64,000 nucleotides of DNA from Gentiana macrophylla (Eukaryota; Streptophyta; Magnoliopsida; Gentianales; Gentianaceae), in contig CM047805.1 in assembly GCA_026214975.1 (NCBI GenBank), positions 110,355,845 to 110,419,844 of the forward strand, written 5' to 3'. Shown in pieces: positions 9,435-22,988 of this stretch; the stretch's first letter is position 1, and every line of letters begins with the position of its first letter. The notes under the pieces are model-generated. The model had not been told where the DNA came from. It saw only the letters and a list, made by a program, of their open reading frames with translations, and ran no database searches. A program made the position numbers and the translations under genes.

Positions 9435-12400
9435 GAGCTTCGAGCTTAAGCAATAAGCATGTTAATTTGCGTAGTTAATTTTATCGTTTAAATCACGTAA
9501 TTATAATATGAAAGATATTTGATTCGCAAATCGATACACGAAAAGAAAAAGAAAAAAAAGGGGCGGCTTTTGGGGTGCTCGGCCGATCGGCGGCGGCACC
9601 CCACCGGAAATTGCGGCGGCGGCGGCGGCTCTTTTAGGCGATCCAACGTCGGTTTGGTGCATCTTTTGGTAGATCCACAAATTTTGTTTTGTGTATTTTG
9701 TGTTTCAATATTGTTCATAGTTGTGATTAATATCTCATTTGTTTAGTTGTGTCATGTGGCTAACCAATGGTTCAAATAGTTTGGGCCATTGGGATGCCAC
9801 ATGGCAGATTAAAATAATAATGGTATTTCCAAACTTTGTTTGGAATAGCCTAAACCTTTTCCAAATATTTGATTTGGGAAAAGGCTGGCTTCAAGCAACT
9901 TCCAAAATTTTGATTTTGGAAAGTGGCGAGCCTAAACCAAAATTATTTGGCCTTTTCAAATATTTGATTTGGAATAGCCAAAGCCTTTCAAATATTTGAT
10001 TTGTAAAGGCTTTAGCTTGCGCCACTTCCAAAATTTTGATTTTGGAAAGTGGCCAGCGCTTAAGCCAAATTTGGTTTAGGAAATCAAAACGTCCTTTTGA
10101 TTAGGAATCAAAAGAAAAGAAACAAAAGAGACATAATTTTAATTTTGATTTATTTTTGGAATAGTTCTAATTAATTAAAATTAAAATTAAAATCGGTTTA
10201 AAATTAATCGTTAATTTTATTTCGATTAAAATCATTTAATTAATTAAATGTTAATTAGTTAATTGATTGGATAAAATTATTTAATAGATTAAATGTTAAT
10301 TGATTAATTAAGACGCAAGTAGTTAAATTTTAATTTTATCTTTTTCATAAGATTTTATTGTATGGAATAGATATAGTAGATATAATATGATTATATGGAC
10401 TTTTGATCGATCGCTGACTCAATTCGATAGGATAGATGTGAATGATTTAATTTTTCTGTTGGTTTAAAAATTGTCCTAGGCGTTATGAAGAACTTGACCT
10501 AGTTTATTTTTTCACGCATTTATCCCATTCTCGTTGGCTTCCCCGTGTGCGGCGGGTGTATTAATTTTATTAGATAGAATTAAATGTAACAAGAATGGAA
10601 GCGAGAAGATGGAGACCAAAGAAAGATTTAAAATGAAGATCCCATTGGAGAATGGAGCATTAAAGATCCTATTAGGCGGTTGCAAATACCCTTAGATTGT
10701 GACCAGCGGTTTCGTTAGTTTGTATTCGAAACCGCACCTAGGAAAAGTCCATGATCATACCGGTTACTTTACGTATTTATTTATTTTGTGCTTGTATTTA
10801 TTTTATATGATACGATAGATGCATGACTAGGCACGATCTAGATAAATGCGTAGGATGTATGTCTATAGAAATAGATATATTTGATGAGACCGTAATTAAA
10901 TTAATTAAGAGAATTAATTCGAAATTAATTAAGTGAATTAATTTAAAATTACTCCCACAACAAAAATCGAGTTATAATATGTCTCCCAATATTATAGTGA
11001 CAATGAAGAGCCCTTGTTCGGATCGAACTGATCGGCCCACGTCGGGAGTTGACCTACCACGGGTATATCGTCATTATCGAGATATGATCGTTAAGAGATC
11101 TCATGAATACTTGGGTTACGACTCGACTAAGAATCTTGCGGTGATTGGCCCACGTCAGGACCGTCTGATTTTAGAGACATAAGGTTGACTATCACATAGA
11201 CGATGTGAATCGTCAAAGAGTTGACTAGTCAAACCATTTGGAAGTCGCGTTAGACGCGATTGGTAAGAAGTACCTACCCGTCGAAATTGACCCGGTCGGT
11301 CGGCCCACGTCGGGGATCGAGTCAACTAGATAGGATTCCAGCCACTAAAGGACTTTGAAAAATTCTTGAAAGTCAATTGGGAGTAGTTGACTAGTGGGAG
11401 CAAAATCATAATCCCAAAGACCATATTTGATTTTGCGTGTATAGACAACAACACTCTTTTATCTTTATTTTTATGTTGTAGTTTTAGCAAACTTTATATT
11501 TATGTTTTATTCTCGATTAGTAAAACCAAATTATGACTGTTAATTTTGAGAAATGTTCTCAAATATGGTTAAGTAATTATAATCCTTTTAAATTAAGCAA
11601 TGACATGAGCCATCCCGTTATAGTAGTTAGAGACAAGGAGATTACATAATTGATGTAGTGCTCCGAGACTTTAATTATTAATGAAAGCGGAAGCTCATGA
11701 TATGATTAAATCATTTGAAATAAGTTTCAACGAATTAGTCATATATTGGATACGATCCAAGATGATCATTCAGTCATACGATGACAATTAATTCAAACGT
11801 TGGATAAGAATGACCACATCAAATTTTGGAAAGGTTGTTTTCAAAGTTATAAGATTTAAGTATCGACTTAATTCTATCATTGCTTAAGGTTAATTAAATA
11901 GTCAATGTTTTGAATACGATTCAAAAGGTTAAATAAACTATTTAATAAACTTTAGATTTTCTTTATGAAAGGAAGTTGAAAACATAGCTCTTGTGATCTT
12001 TCTTAAGTCTTATGAAGACTACAATAAGAAACATTTCTCAAGTGCTTAAAGGATTAAAAGGGAAAGTTAGGGCATGTGCTTAAATAGAGAACTTATTGAA
12101 GTTTCTATTCTAGGCAAGTGAGTTGAGATAAATCTATCTAAGTTCAAGTCAACTCTTAGATATATGATATCTTACGAGTGTGATTAAATTAGAAAGATTA
12201 AATACTGAGATATGGAAGGTTAAACAAATGTTGTAACACTTACCATATTGCGGATCTAGTAAATCGATAAGGGGAACTAAATAAATGTTATTATGTTCCG
12301 GTTCTTATGAAGAATACGTTTTCGGTTATTTGTTAGGATTTAGTAGACACATTCAATTGTAAAGAATAAATGTTATTACGATAAAGTTGGAAGGTCACCA

Positions 12401-14819
12401 ATCTAACATACTAGATTGTTGTCACTATATAGTTGATATATGTGATGAGATCTCAACTAAATATTTGTATGGTCATTATCCTTGATATTTGTAGTTGTTC
12501 TGATGTAGTCTCTCCGGAAGGAAAGCGCGTAATTAAACGTCATTACGATGATGTTGAACCATATGATTATGAATCATGTGGGTTATACGTATCTTATCCA
12601 AAGAGGACTAAAATACCCTTTTTCGAAAAGGTTGTAAAAAATCTAGAAAAATTGTCTAAAGCCTAAACATACGAATGTTTGTTGGCTTGTGACAATTAAT
12701 GCCACAAATAATTGTTTATTAGTCTCTATGACTATTTTTTGAAATAGTTAAGTGTACTCAGTGAAGTGCATAATTCGGAAAGCCCGAAAAGTTCGAGCTA
12801 GTACGAATATGAGATTGATGAGCTACTTAGGAATTAATTTTCAAATGGATTGAAGTAATTAATACATGAATGGTGTTTCAGAAGTCGTCTGAAAGGGAAT
12901 AAGATTCTCCCTTGAAGGATACCATCTTTGGGATACGCAATTAGATTGTGTTCCCAAAATGGAAACAACACTTTATATGATAAAGGTGTGACGCATGCCA
13001 TGCGAAGTATCCCTTACCCGTTTTTGGGATAGTGCCCTTATACTTAACCGAGTTCCAAAGATAAAGGTTGAATAAATTCCATATTAGACATGGAAGAAGA
13101 TAATGTCGAATCTATCTTAACCGATGATTTGAAGTTGTCATAGGCAAAGTCAGAAAGGCTTGGAGCCTAGTACGACATATGCAACTTTGTGGAATATCTT
13201 AGCAAGTACGCTAGATATTATTTACTCGTCCATGAGCAAAAGGTGTTTGTCTCCAAACATGTCTTTGTCTTAAAGGAAGTGTTTCTTCCAAAAGAAACAA
13301 AGTGGGAGTAAATCGATCTCAAAGGAGTTTGAGAACCACAAAGATATATTCAACCATTGGAACGTGAGCGACGCCGCGCATAGCGATGAGGTGTAAAACA
13401 CGCTCAAAGCACACAAAAGTTCAGAAGTCTCAGAGATAACCTCCTCGAGCCTGAAAGAGTGGTCAGCTGGTATGTTCATCTTGAAGAATGAATATCTCAC
13501 GACTTGTGAAGGAATGTTTGAAAGGCAAGATTGAGAGATATGGCCAGGAGCCATAATATCTGAATAAGATTCCATCAGTGACAACCAGGTTATGAACCTA
13601 GTCTGTCTTACCTAGAGGGAATGTCCCTGTAAGGCTGAGCCTAGTTCTAATCAGATGATGCTTGTTATAACTTCGTATCATGACTATATGATAGTGTTGA
13701 AGACGTTGGGCAAACAACTCGATGTTCATAGACGATAACATGATATGTGAGCCCACGAGATCCATTTATGGACTCAAACAAGTTTCTCTAGACGATTTCT
13801 TTGTTAGATAATCAAAGGAGTTTGATTTAGTCAAAAGAAGGATATGCCCAATGTGCAAGAAGGATAGTGGGAGTGTGTTACGATTTTTGAGTAAGATATT
13901 GGATATCTCTCTAGAAATTGTCACCCCATGTCACGATCAATTAATGTTTGGTAGTTCAAGGTCTTTACTGAAAGCACTTGGATTGGCGCTTCTTATTTTT
14001 AGAAATAAGAATCTATAGTGATAGATTTAATCATTTGTTAGATTATAGTTTACCTATATAGATGTGATGCTAAAAGGAGTTTAGCATAGATCGCGACGGG
14101 GATACTGCTAGCCAGTGTTCTCAAGATCTATCTATGTTAGGACGTTCGTCCTAAAGGTAAGGTGAAAGATGATGCTTGTGGAAGGTTTCCTTTGATAATG
14201 CGATAGGAACCATCATAAAAGTAATGCCAGATGTTCATAGTCCATGAATAGTCATGAGCAAGTATGAAAGTAAATCTGGTGAATGTCGAGAATATCCTTA
14301 AACAAGTTAAGGAAGAATTCCTGGTTTATCGAAACTTGGAGTTAGATAAATATAGTTATACAGACGTATATCCTGAGTCTTATGAAGGCGAGTGGGAGCT
14401 ACAGTCTGGGTTTGCAGTCACTTTGAATAAGTGATACAGTGAGCTGGAAATGTTCTTAGCGATGGGTCACTGTAAATTCTACAACTAGGCCAAAACACAA
14501 GAAGTGCCTTAGAGCGCGGCGGAGCAAAGATACATGAATCTAGAAGGTTCATTATTGAACCTTATGCAGTTCTTCCACCTTTTCTATATAGCTGATATAG
14601 TAAGTGGATTCATTGCTTGAAGCAAGGACCAGGGTCTCGTCAGAGATTCGTGTGTGTGTTGAGGCGGTTCCTTTGACTTGGTCATTTGGAACGTAATATG
14701 AAGATAGTCTGAGTCCCCACGGATAGCGATCCGTTTATGGCTAGGGCTGGATGCGATTATTGCATGAGATTCTTGTGTTTCAACTTGGTCTTGTGTGTGC
14801 TAGTGATTGGTTTTAGGCC
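9435..14819 (+). other. Internal region of the copia-type element, no intact genes
   Basis: No ORF longer than about 100 codons is convincing on either strand. Near 11000-11310 the phrase CGGCCCACGTCGGG recurs, and at 9780-10080 short AT-rich self-complementary pieces such as CCAAAATTTTGATTTTGG repeat. The purine octamer AGTGGGAG occurs near 11384, 13303, 13867 and 14390 as well as in the terminal purine tract. 13800-14600 matches the reverse-strand relic at 38400-39210. It is probably a decayed or large non-autonomous derivative. Confidence 0.7.
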
Positions 14820-14830
14820 AAGTGGGAGAT
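14820..14830 (+). other. Polypurine tract of the copia-type element
   Basis: AAGTGGGAGAT directly before the right LTR. The same tract precedes the right LTR of the unrelated element at 40449-49080. Confidence 0.75.
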
Positions 14831-16822
14831 TGTTGAAATAGTGTCCTAAACCCAATCGGGTTGGACCGGATCCGACCGGGTCGGATCAACTCTACTATTT
14901 CTTTATGTTTATACATATATTAAATGGCTTTTCTGTTGTCATATATATGTTCTTTTAAAGAACCAATTGTGAATTGTTATATGATAACGTCCTTAGTATT
15001 AGATCGTGATACGTAAACCATGATAGCGATTATGGTTGATGAGATCTCTAATCACTTTAATAAGTTTGATACTTAAATGTCTCTGGTGATGTACTATTAA
15101 ACAGGGGCATTGATAGTATAAAACAGACTAGCACGTATTAGATGTCTTCGCCTTTAAGGGCGAGGATAGATCTCGCCTCTATCGAAGTGTAGACACTTTG
15201 GGTATGCGTGGACGTGTATTAGAGAATGCGACGTTAGGCGACCCACTTACACGGATAAGTGTCACACTATGTGACAGCTTGTGTAATTATCCTTTGACCG
15301 AGTCTTCATGGAATCACGGTGTGGATTGTCATGCTTTGACACTATTGAGGTTTCCACAGCCACGGGCGATCATACGGTAGTGATTGGGTGTGATACTGAA
15401 GCATGCGGAGTATACATGATTGGTCGTCCGGGAATCGCGTATCCTATTATTGGGATCGAATATCCGAAATGGCCTTCTTATAAGGAATGTCTTACTCTCG
15501 TGAATCTTTGCAAAGTGGGAGTAAACGAGTTACTTCGAGAGAGCTTGATATCCAGATTATAAGATACGGTCGTTGATGTTTTGACACTTTCGACTAACGA
15601 CCGTATGGATATTATTACGATGATAGGATTGTAAGTTACACGGTAATCAAGCTTTCACATGAAAGGTAGTAGTCATTGCATTTGACTCTTCCGATGATTG
15701 GGGTCACGGTGTGTTTGCTGTGACGCCGTCCGTGATCGTTAGGCATGAAGGGCATTTTCGTAATTTGCACTTTTGTGTCTACGGCCAACATATTCGAAGC
15801 CTATCGGGTCACACACATATGAACATCTAGTCGGATTAAAATGTGGTTATAGATGATAACCAAATAAGGAAAGTTTATCTCGAGACTATAAAAGTTATAG
15901 TGGTAAATTAATATGGTGGTATGTATTTATTATGAATAAATATAATACAAGATATTAATTAAGTTGATTAATTAAATACACTTATATTGATAAGTGGCGC
16001 CACATATGTGTATAAGTGATACACTTGGATTGTGCAATTTAATTAATGATATTACCTATTATTAATATTAGATATTAATAAAATAAAATAAAATAATATA
16101 GATATATTATGAATACATGCGTGTGTACACATTTGCAAATTGGTGATTTGCATGATGCGCACCAATGTATGTATATATGATAATAATAGATTTTTTATAT
16201 GTGTAATATATATGTGATATATACACATGTGTAAATTGATTTATGGTAATATAATAAAAGATAAATATTGTCAATATAAGATATTGACAATATCTTGGAA
16301 ATATTCAATATATGATATGACAATATCCTAGATTTATTTAATATAAGATATTGTAATAAATGAGATAAATCAATCAATTATATTTTCCTTATTTTATTGG
16401 GAAAAGGTTTTCTTCTCCTCCACTCTAGTCAGGGGCGCCACTTCTACTATAAATAAGAGGTGGGTGTCAAGCTCTTTTGTACAACATAATTCCAAGAGCT
16501 AATAGTTCTTGTGTAAAATAGAGAGCATCCTATAGAGAGTTGGAGAGAGGGGAAAAAGGCCGGTCTAGCAACCGGAGTTTTCCAATAGCAATCCATGATG
16601 GGATTCCGCGGGTCGTTCGTGTGGACTAGCGGTAGAGGCCGAACACTTGGGCGGCTCTATGCAGAACTACTCTCCTTAGACGGTCAAAGCGTCGATCTTA
16701 TAGATCAACCAAGGTAACCACCGTCTACTACTTGTTTGTTTATTGCTTAAACGAAGTCGATCTTGGGTCGATAGGAAATAAATTTTTGAATTCCGCTGCG
16801 TTCCCGCGTAGATTTCCTAACA
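14831..16822 (+). repeat. 3' LTR of the copia-type element
   Basis: 1992 bp from TGTTGAAATAG to CCTAACA. It is uninterrupted and shows the empty site of the MULE at about 16090. TATAAATA is at 16448-16455. Confidence 0.88.
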
Positions 16823-18126
16823 CCTGATTACCTTGAGAGAGCTTCTTAGGACACGCTCTCGAGTAATGTCCCACTTCCCCACAGTGGAAACAACTCACGC
16901 TACCTGCCATGCACTCTCCTGTGTGTGTCTTGCTACACTTAGCACAAACATTGGCGCGTTCCACTTGCCGAACTCTTCATAGCCGGATTTCCGCTCTTAA
17001 CATTCTGCTGCGGTGCTCCTCTATTTCTTCCTTGAAAATTTGAGAAAGGCCTCTTATCTCGAACTACAACCGTCTGCCTACTGGCAAATCTCTCCGCAAT
17101 CAAAGCTCTATCCATGACGGTTGCCATGCTCGTAGTCTATCTCTAGCATGCCGCTTCGCCACCTCGTGTGACAATCCTTACATGAATTTATCAATCTTTT
17201 TCTCTTCACTTTTCATGATCTCGGGTAGAATCTACCCAACTCATGGAACTTCTCGGGAGTCTTGAGTTCTTGTAGTATCTCCCTTGTTTCAAACTCAGAA
17301 CTCATTAGCTTTGCATTCCGTCTTTGTCCTAGGAAAGTATTCCTTGTAGAATGTATCCTTGAACACGCCCAATCCGTGATCCTCGGATTAACTTTGCTCA
17401 TACGCTTCCATCCACTTTTCTCGCATTTCCGCCAACAAGGATATGGCTAAAGAGAGCCCACTCGGTCTGGAGCTTTCATATTTACGCACGCCTTCTCAAA
17501 CCCACGAATCCATAAGTCTGCTTTGTTGTTGGTTCGACATTGCCAAAGAACTCGGCACCCTATGTTTCTTCATCTTCTCATACCAATCCAGCGGTCCGCC
17601 ATAACCCCAAACTGATGATGATGTCTTTCTCACCGCGACCGTGGGGCATTCGATCTCGATAGTTTTGTTGGGGATGGGTGTAGCCAGGTGCTACGAAAGA
17701 ATCCGACCTAGGCGGTGGTGGAGGTAGAACCGTCGGTTTCGGTGTAAAACTCAGCGGTGCAGAAGGAAACGTCGATACCTGTGGATAACTGAAAAACTGA
17801 CTAGCCGGTGGATGAGAAAGTCCCAACCCGGTCCAACTCGTGGTCCTTGGAATTGAAGTAGTAACCGGTACGCGGGTGTTAAACCGTGAAGGACCCCCTT
17901 GTTCCACTCTACCTCTGGTGACACTGTCTGGTCCCTGATTCACCCCACGCAGGATGTTGCTCACAAATGGGGTGTTAACTTGGGAAACTGTAGGGCCCTG
18001 GATAGCTAGTCCACTTCTTCTCCTTCTCGGAATCACAACCTCGGTAAATCCTGCCTTAGTGCTACCCGTCTGGGTGTTAACCGCCTCGGTGTTATTCGTA
18101 TTAGCTCCTCCTCTAGTAAGAACCAT
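16823..18126 (-). pseudogene. Reverse Ty3/gypsy gag, frameshifted, 3' part displaced by copia
   Basis: Minus-strand pieces read: 17578-18126 gag N-terminus (MVLTRGGANTNNTE), then 17213-17401 and 16939-17127 middle parts, then 16740-16964 with the zinc knuckle CFHCGEVGHYSRAC. Order and sequence match the forward copy at 503-1915. The start ATG at 18126 is about 90 bases inside the primer site. The gag end is found across the copia insertion at 3950-4048. Confidence 0.85.
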
Positions 18127-18215
18127 TCTGTTACCAAGAAAAGAGAGGGGTTACTAAAGCTCTAAAACTTATCTTAAAGAAGAAATCAAGTCCTACACAG
18201 CAAGGAAAACCTTTC

Positions 18216-18227
18216 TCTCTGATACCA
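18216..18227 (-). other. Primer binding site of the reverse gypsy element
   Basis: On the minus strand it reads TGGTATCAGAGA, two bases after the LTR end. It is the same arrangement as at 404-415. Confidence 0.85.
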
Positions 18228-18229
18228 AC

Positions 18230-20178
18230 TGTAACGCCCCATTCCCGGACACCGAGTCCTTATCTGGAAAGAGCGCTCGGCACATATATTATCAAATAAA
18301 TTCAATAATATATGTAAGCCTTACGTCATACATCAGAACCAAACGACGCGGAAGATAAAACAACTCAACAACTCAGGGAAACCAAAAGATCGAACACACG
18401 GTAATCAATGCTGTGAAAAACTAAATCCAATAAAGAGAACTAATCATCCAACATCCAAATCCCAAAAGATCTCAAAAGAAGCTAAACCAAAAAGAAGGAC
18501 AACATTGTTCAAACGTGAAACAACTGTTTTAAGAAAGAAACAACTAAAAGGACTAGGTCTTCAAAAGCTTCATCTCAAACTTCATCATCAAAGAACTCGT
18601 CAATAGTAGCAACCTGTTCATCTTCTTTGGGGAAAGGGAAGACAAACACAACGTAACGGGTAAGTACAAAAGTACTCGATGCTTGCGTGAAGATCGTATA
18701 ACCATGATCTCATAAAGAAATAAAAGCAACGCCGTCTATTATTAATTCATTCCGTTATTAACCCTAGCTAACTATCATATTATGTTCATAGCATAACATG
18801 AGGTTCCAAAAGGTATCTAACTTAGCTCAAGTTTGTTACATCATGAATAACAAGGGCACTACGCCTAGTAATAGGATGTACTAGGACAATCTGGTGCAAC
18901 CTACTTAGAGACACGCTCTAGTAGCCCGGGAATATCTCGAGTCCCGATAGTGTGATAACCGGCGTAATGCACCAGGCGCTTTATCTAGCCAATCGATTGA
19001 CCGGCGTGGAGTGCGATCTACTTTGTGCAGTCGAGAACACATCGCGATATTGTACTATGCCTTACCAAGCATTGCATGATGTTTAAGATTATTAATCTAG
19101 CACATATGTTTGATTAGATGTTTAACTAGCCACCTAAGTGTTTTCAAGTAAGCTCCCTCACATCTCCTACTCTCGTACTTAGACCACTAGACACGGACAA
19201 GGCCTAGCAATTACACAGACATCGATAAACTCTAGCTTATCGAAGCACAAGGCAAATCCAAAGCTTTCGACGGACCCACACTTCATCTTTTCAGGGAAAT
19301 CCATGTGGTGCCGGAACTAAACGCATCAAAAGCTAATTCAGAGCTTTGTCACAAAAGGTTAAGCAGTAAATACGCTATTATGGAGCTTGAAACACATAAC
19401 AAGGAAAAAAGATCTTCAAAAGCGATCCTCGTCCGACGGATAAACTTTCACATCCGATCATCGAGAAATAGTTGTACGGATACACAACTCATCCGTACGG
19501 ATGGACCCACACTCGGTCGACCGAATGGATAGGCTCGGTCGACCGAGCCTCTCTCTTGCACCTGTTACACGTTTTTCACGCACCACGAGGGCGGTTTTAC
19601 GCACTCTGCATTTTCTACTCAAATTCAACCCAACCTCGACTTAAACAAATTAAAACCATGAAAAACAATCATACAAATTGCTCTACCACTTTACGAAATC
19701 TTAATCATACGATAAGAAAACCACGTTACCTTAATTTGCGTGGTACAACGATCCAAACTACCAAAGCTTTGAAAAAGGTTAAACCTTTAACCTCCAACGT
19801 CAACGGATCTAAGGATTGTTGGTATCAAAAGCGATCCTCGTCTCGCGGTGATCCTTTCTCTCTTGAGACGCCTGTTGAAAAGAGCAACGGATTAGCCTCA
19901 AAATCAAAGCTTCTTCTCCTTTTTTTCTTTTCTCTCTGCGCCTCTTCCTCTCAAAATATGCGCCCCTTTCTTTTTTTTGTCAAAAACAACTAGGTTAAAA
20001 TTAGGATTAGTTTTCCTTTTATAATCCCAATTACCTAATTATTTTCCTTAAAAAGAAATCCTTGTTTATCCCTTTTTCTTTTCCTTTTTTTTTTTCAAAA
20101 ATCCTTTAATTAAAAATAACATAATATTCGATTTTGCTAAAAGACCAATTGCCCTTTTTCAAAAATCGGGATATTACA
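18230..20178 (-). repeat. Complete LTR of the Ty3/gypsy element, shared by two halves
   Basis: On the minus strand it starts TGTAATATCCCG and ends GGGGCGTTACA, 1949 bp. On one side is a primer site plus gag, on the other a purine tract plus the pol 3' end. It therefore serves at once as a 3' LTR and a 5' LTR. It contains the palindrome CTCGGTCGACCGAG at 19534-19547 and a near copy at 19512-19524, also found in the unrelated LTRs at 21223-22974 and 27752-29493. Confidence 0.87.
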
Positions 20179-20189
20179 TTCCTCCCCTT
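20179..20189 (-). other. Polypurine tract of the gypsy element
   Basis: The minus strand reads AAGGGGAGGAA directly before the LTR start TGTAATA. Confidence 0.8.
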
Positions 20190-21217
20190 AAGAGGAGTTT
20201 CATCCTCGAAACTATATCGTACTGGTAGATGAGGGAACTCTGGGAACTCGTCGAACATGTCCGCTTCCACTTCCCAAGTGGCTTCCGTGGAAGTGCATGA
20301 TTGCTCCATTGCACTAATACTAACGGAATCACTTGTCTCTTTATCATCTTCTCTTTCCTATCCGTAATCCTTATCGGCTTCTCCACGTAGAGAGATTATC
20401 TTGCAACACTTGCCGGGTCAATCTCGATTCCACGTCCACCTTAGATAGACACTTCCTAAGCATCGATACATGGAAAACATTATGGACTCTGAGACATCGA
20501 CCACCGGTAACCAAGTCTATAAGCCAACTTCCCAACTCTTTCGATGACATCAAAAGGTCCTACATACCTTGGACATAGCTTTCCTTTCTGTCCGAACCTC
20601 TTGATACCCTTCATTGGCGACGCTCGAAGGTAAACTCTATCCCCGACCTCAAACTCTAAATGGTCTCCTTCTAACATCGGCCCAACTCTTCTCGACGATC
20701 TTGAGCGACTTTTCGATTTTTCCTTATCAACTCAATTTTCTCCTTGGCTTGTCGAACCATCTCCGCCCTGTGATATGTTTCTCTCCCACTTCGTCCCAAA
20801 GAAAGTGGAGTTCTACACTTCCTACCGTACAAGGCCTCAAAAGGTGGCATTCCCAAACTTGCATGGTAACTATTGTTGTAAGAAAACTCAGCCAAATTGA
20901 GGTAATCCATGATCCTCCGGCATCCAAAACACAAGCTCTAAGCATGTCCTCGAGAGTCTGAATTGTTCTCTCTCGCCCATCCGTCATGGATGAAACGTCA
21001 GACTCAAATCGATCCTTAGTCCCAAAAGCTTTCTGCAAACCCTTCCGAAGCGATCGATAAATCTACTATCCCTGTCAGATACAATGGATAGAGGCACACC
21101 ATGAAGCTTCACTATATTGTCGATATACATAGTAGCGAACTTCTTTATAGGCATGTCCACTTTACATGGCAAGAAATGGGCTGATTTTGTGAGTCTATCC
21201 ACAATCACCCAAATCAT
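20190..21217 (-). pseudogene. Ty3/gypsy integrase C-terminal half with chromodomain-like tail
   Basis: The minus strand carries, in several frames, an integrase core piece (WVIVDRLTKSAHFLPCK and VSDRDSRF, 20984-21235), the later core, and the GPF-type segment YVGPFDVIERVGKLAYRL. HNVFHVSMLRKCL follows, and then EKPIRITDRKEK, QWSNHA and EATWEVEADM near the end. The last segments resemble the C-terminal chromodomain-like region of plant Tekay/Del chromoviruses. Catalytic Asp residues are partly visible, but the frame is broken many times. The N-terminal part lies beyond an 8.3-kb insertion at 29499-30375. Confidence 0.82.
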
Positions 21218-21222
21218 GTCAT
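21218..21222. repeat. Target duplication GTCAT, left copy
   Basis: GTCAT directly before the LTR at 21223. The second copy is at 29494-29498. Joining the sequence across them restores an uninterrupted integrase region. Confidence 0.85.
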
Positions 21223-22974
21223 TGATTGAGGTCAAGTTAAATTATTAACTCGATGCCTAAATAACCACTAGCAAGTGAACTAGGTTCAATCGCAGTATAG
21301 CTAGATAGAGTTAGAGTCGATCCCACAGAGAAATCAATTTGTGGATCCTAACTTAAACAAATAACCTATTTATTTCGTTTGATGTGAGGCGGTCTATGAC
21401 CAACATAGAATACGAGAAAAGAAAGACACACTCAAACAAATAACATGTAAACAAATAACGTAATCAACTGCCCAATTATAACCGTAATTATTTGGATCTA
21501 GACAATTTATATAACAACAAGACTCATCAACTATTAATCCGTTCATATCTATTTATATTGGCTACGGGAGTCATCCCCTAAAACTTGATGTAGCACCGGT
21601 AGGTCACTAGATCACTGTGGTTTTGTTACGTGACTTCGCCTTTTGGTGCCTCCATCTCATATAACTCACACGCTTACGACTCTAAGGATGCCGATATTAA
21701 CCGTACACCTCGTCCAGGCAACATTCCTATGGTTAGGCGTACTTCCCGAACGATCACTCAAACTCTCGTCCAACTAACAATTACCAAGTTATAGTCTCAT
21801 GCTAGTTTACGATCTACGATAACAAGGTGCGCGCAATTCCTAATATAAACTCTACCTAGATAACGCTGAACGTCCGAAGATCAATTCATGAGCCTACCTA
21901 AGAGTTTTAAATCGGTATTTCCTTTCTACACGTTTTAATTAAATTAAGCGAGTGACGTAGCCATAGCCATACCTACTGAGATAACAGATTCAATTAAGCT
22001 AACCTAATCATAAAGACATGACTGATTAACGGATGAAACAGGTTTGAAAGCTCTCGGTCGACCGAATAGGTGCTCTCGGTCGACCGAGTGACACCTCTCG
22101 GTCACCCGAGTGCTTAACTCCCCAGATTCCATCCCCGAATATATTTATCAGCGTTTCACATACGAATCGGATTATATAGTGAATCATGAGGACATCATAT
22201 AAATTAATCTAAATACACATAAATTAAACACGCAGATTCATCCGTAGATATTAGGTAGAGGACGTAGGGTATGGGATCCTCATAGACAAGGTATCACCAC
22301 TGCCCTAACATCATATCCTAGATCTACATCATCTAGATATGAATAACTACTCAAACAATCAAAGCATAATTGGGAAATTGATTACTAAAAGAAAACAAGA
22401 TGAAGAACTAGGGCTTACATGTTTGCACCCTCAGCTCCTCCACAAACCTAATGAATCCTTATTTTTCTTATTTGTATATATGAATTGATATTGGTGAATG
22501 CATAAAAAATACAAAGGACTTGTGTTTATATAGAGCCTCGGCCGACATAGAAAACCTACTTAAATGCCGACACTCATCAAACCCTAACCACCTCAAACAT
22601 TGTGCCGGACTCCTGCTTGGACTATAGGCCCATTCGTCGATCGAATGCATAGGCTCGATCCGACCGAGCCTTACATGCTCCTGGGCTTTCTTCCTCTTTT
22701 ATGTCTTGGGCTTCCTTAAACTCGTCTGTGATCCATCAAAGCTTCTCCGAAGTCCATCCTTGTGCTCCCAAATGAGTTACTACAAATATAGCATGACATA
22801 CAGTCTGTAACATCAAATAATACAATAAAACCTCTTAATAGATAATAAGGAATCGTAACTCTCGGCATATGCAAATTAAGCGTATTACGACTTATTATTA
22901 CTCTATTATAGCTCCTTTAAACTAGAATCGGGGATAAAGGTCATAGAATAACGGGCACAAAATGACCGTTATCA
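21223..22974 (-). repeat. 3' LTR of the Athila/Tat-like element
   Basis: In element orientation it begins TGATAACGG and ends CCTCAATCA. 1752 bp, near-identical to 27752-29493. It contains CTCGGTCGACCGAG at 22075-22088 plus near copies, and TATATA-type motifs near 22480. Confidence 0.88.
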
Positions 22975-22988
22975 ACTACCCCCCACTT
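22975..22988 (-). other. Polypurine tract of the Athila/Tat-like element
   Basis: The minus strand reads AAGTGGGGGGTAGT directly before the 3' LTR. Confidence 0.75.

Larger units (their letters stand above)
4049..16822 (+). mobile_element. Ty1/copia-type LTR element inserted in the reverse gypsy gag
   Basis: Two direct LTRs start with TGTTGAAATAG and end with CCTAACA (4049-9421 and 14831-16822). A Met-i primer site follows the left LTR at 9423 and a purine tract AAGTGGGAGAT precedes the right one. The flanks ACTGA (4044-4048) and CCTGA (16823-16827) look like a 5-bp target duplication with one change. The flanking sequence is continuous gypsy gag on the minus strand. The internal 5.4 kb has no long pol ORF. 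A short RNase H-like trace near 14400-14500 (reading GAVSWKCS-like) supports a copia origin. Confidence 0.85.

Noticed and set aside
9488..9746. Overlapping ORFs on both strands near the copia primer site
   Set aside because: They arise from poly-A and GGCGGC low-complexity sequence and show no protein family.
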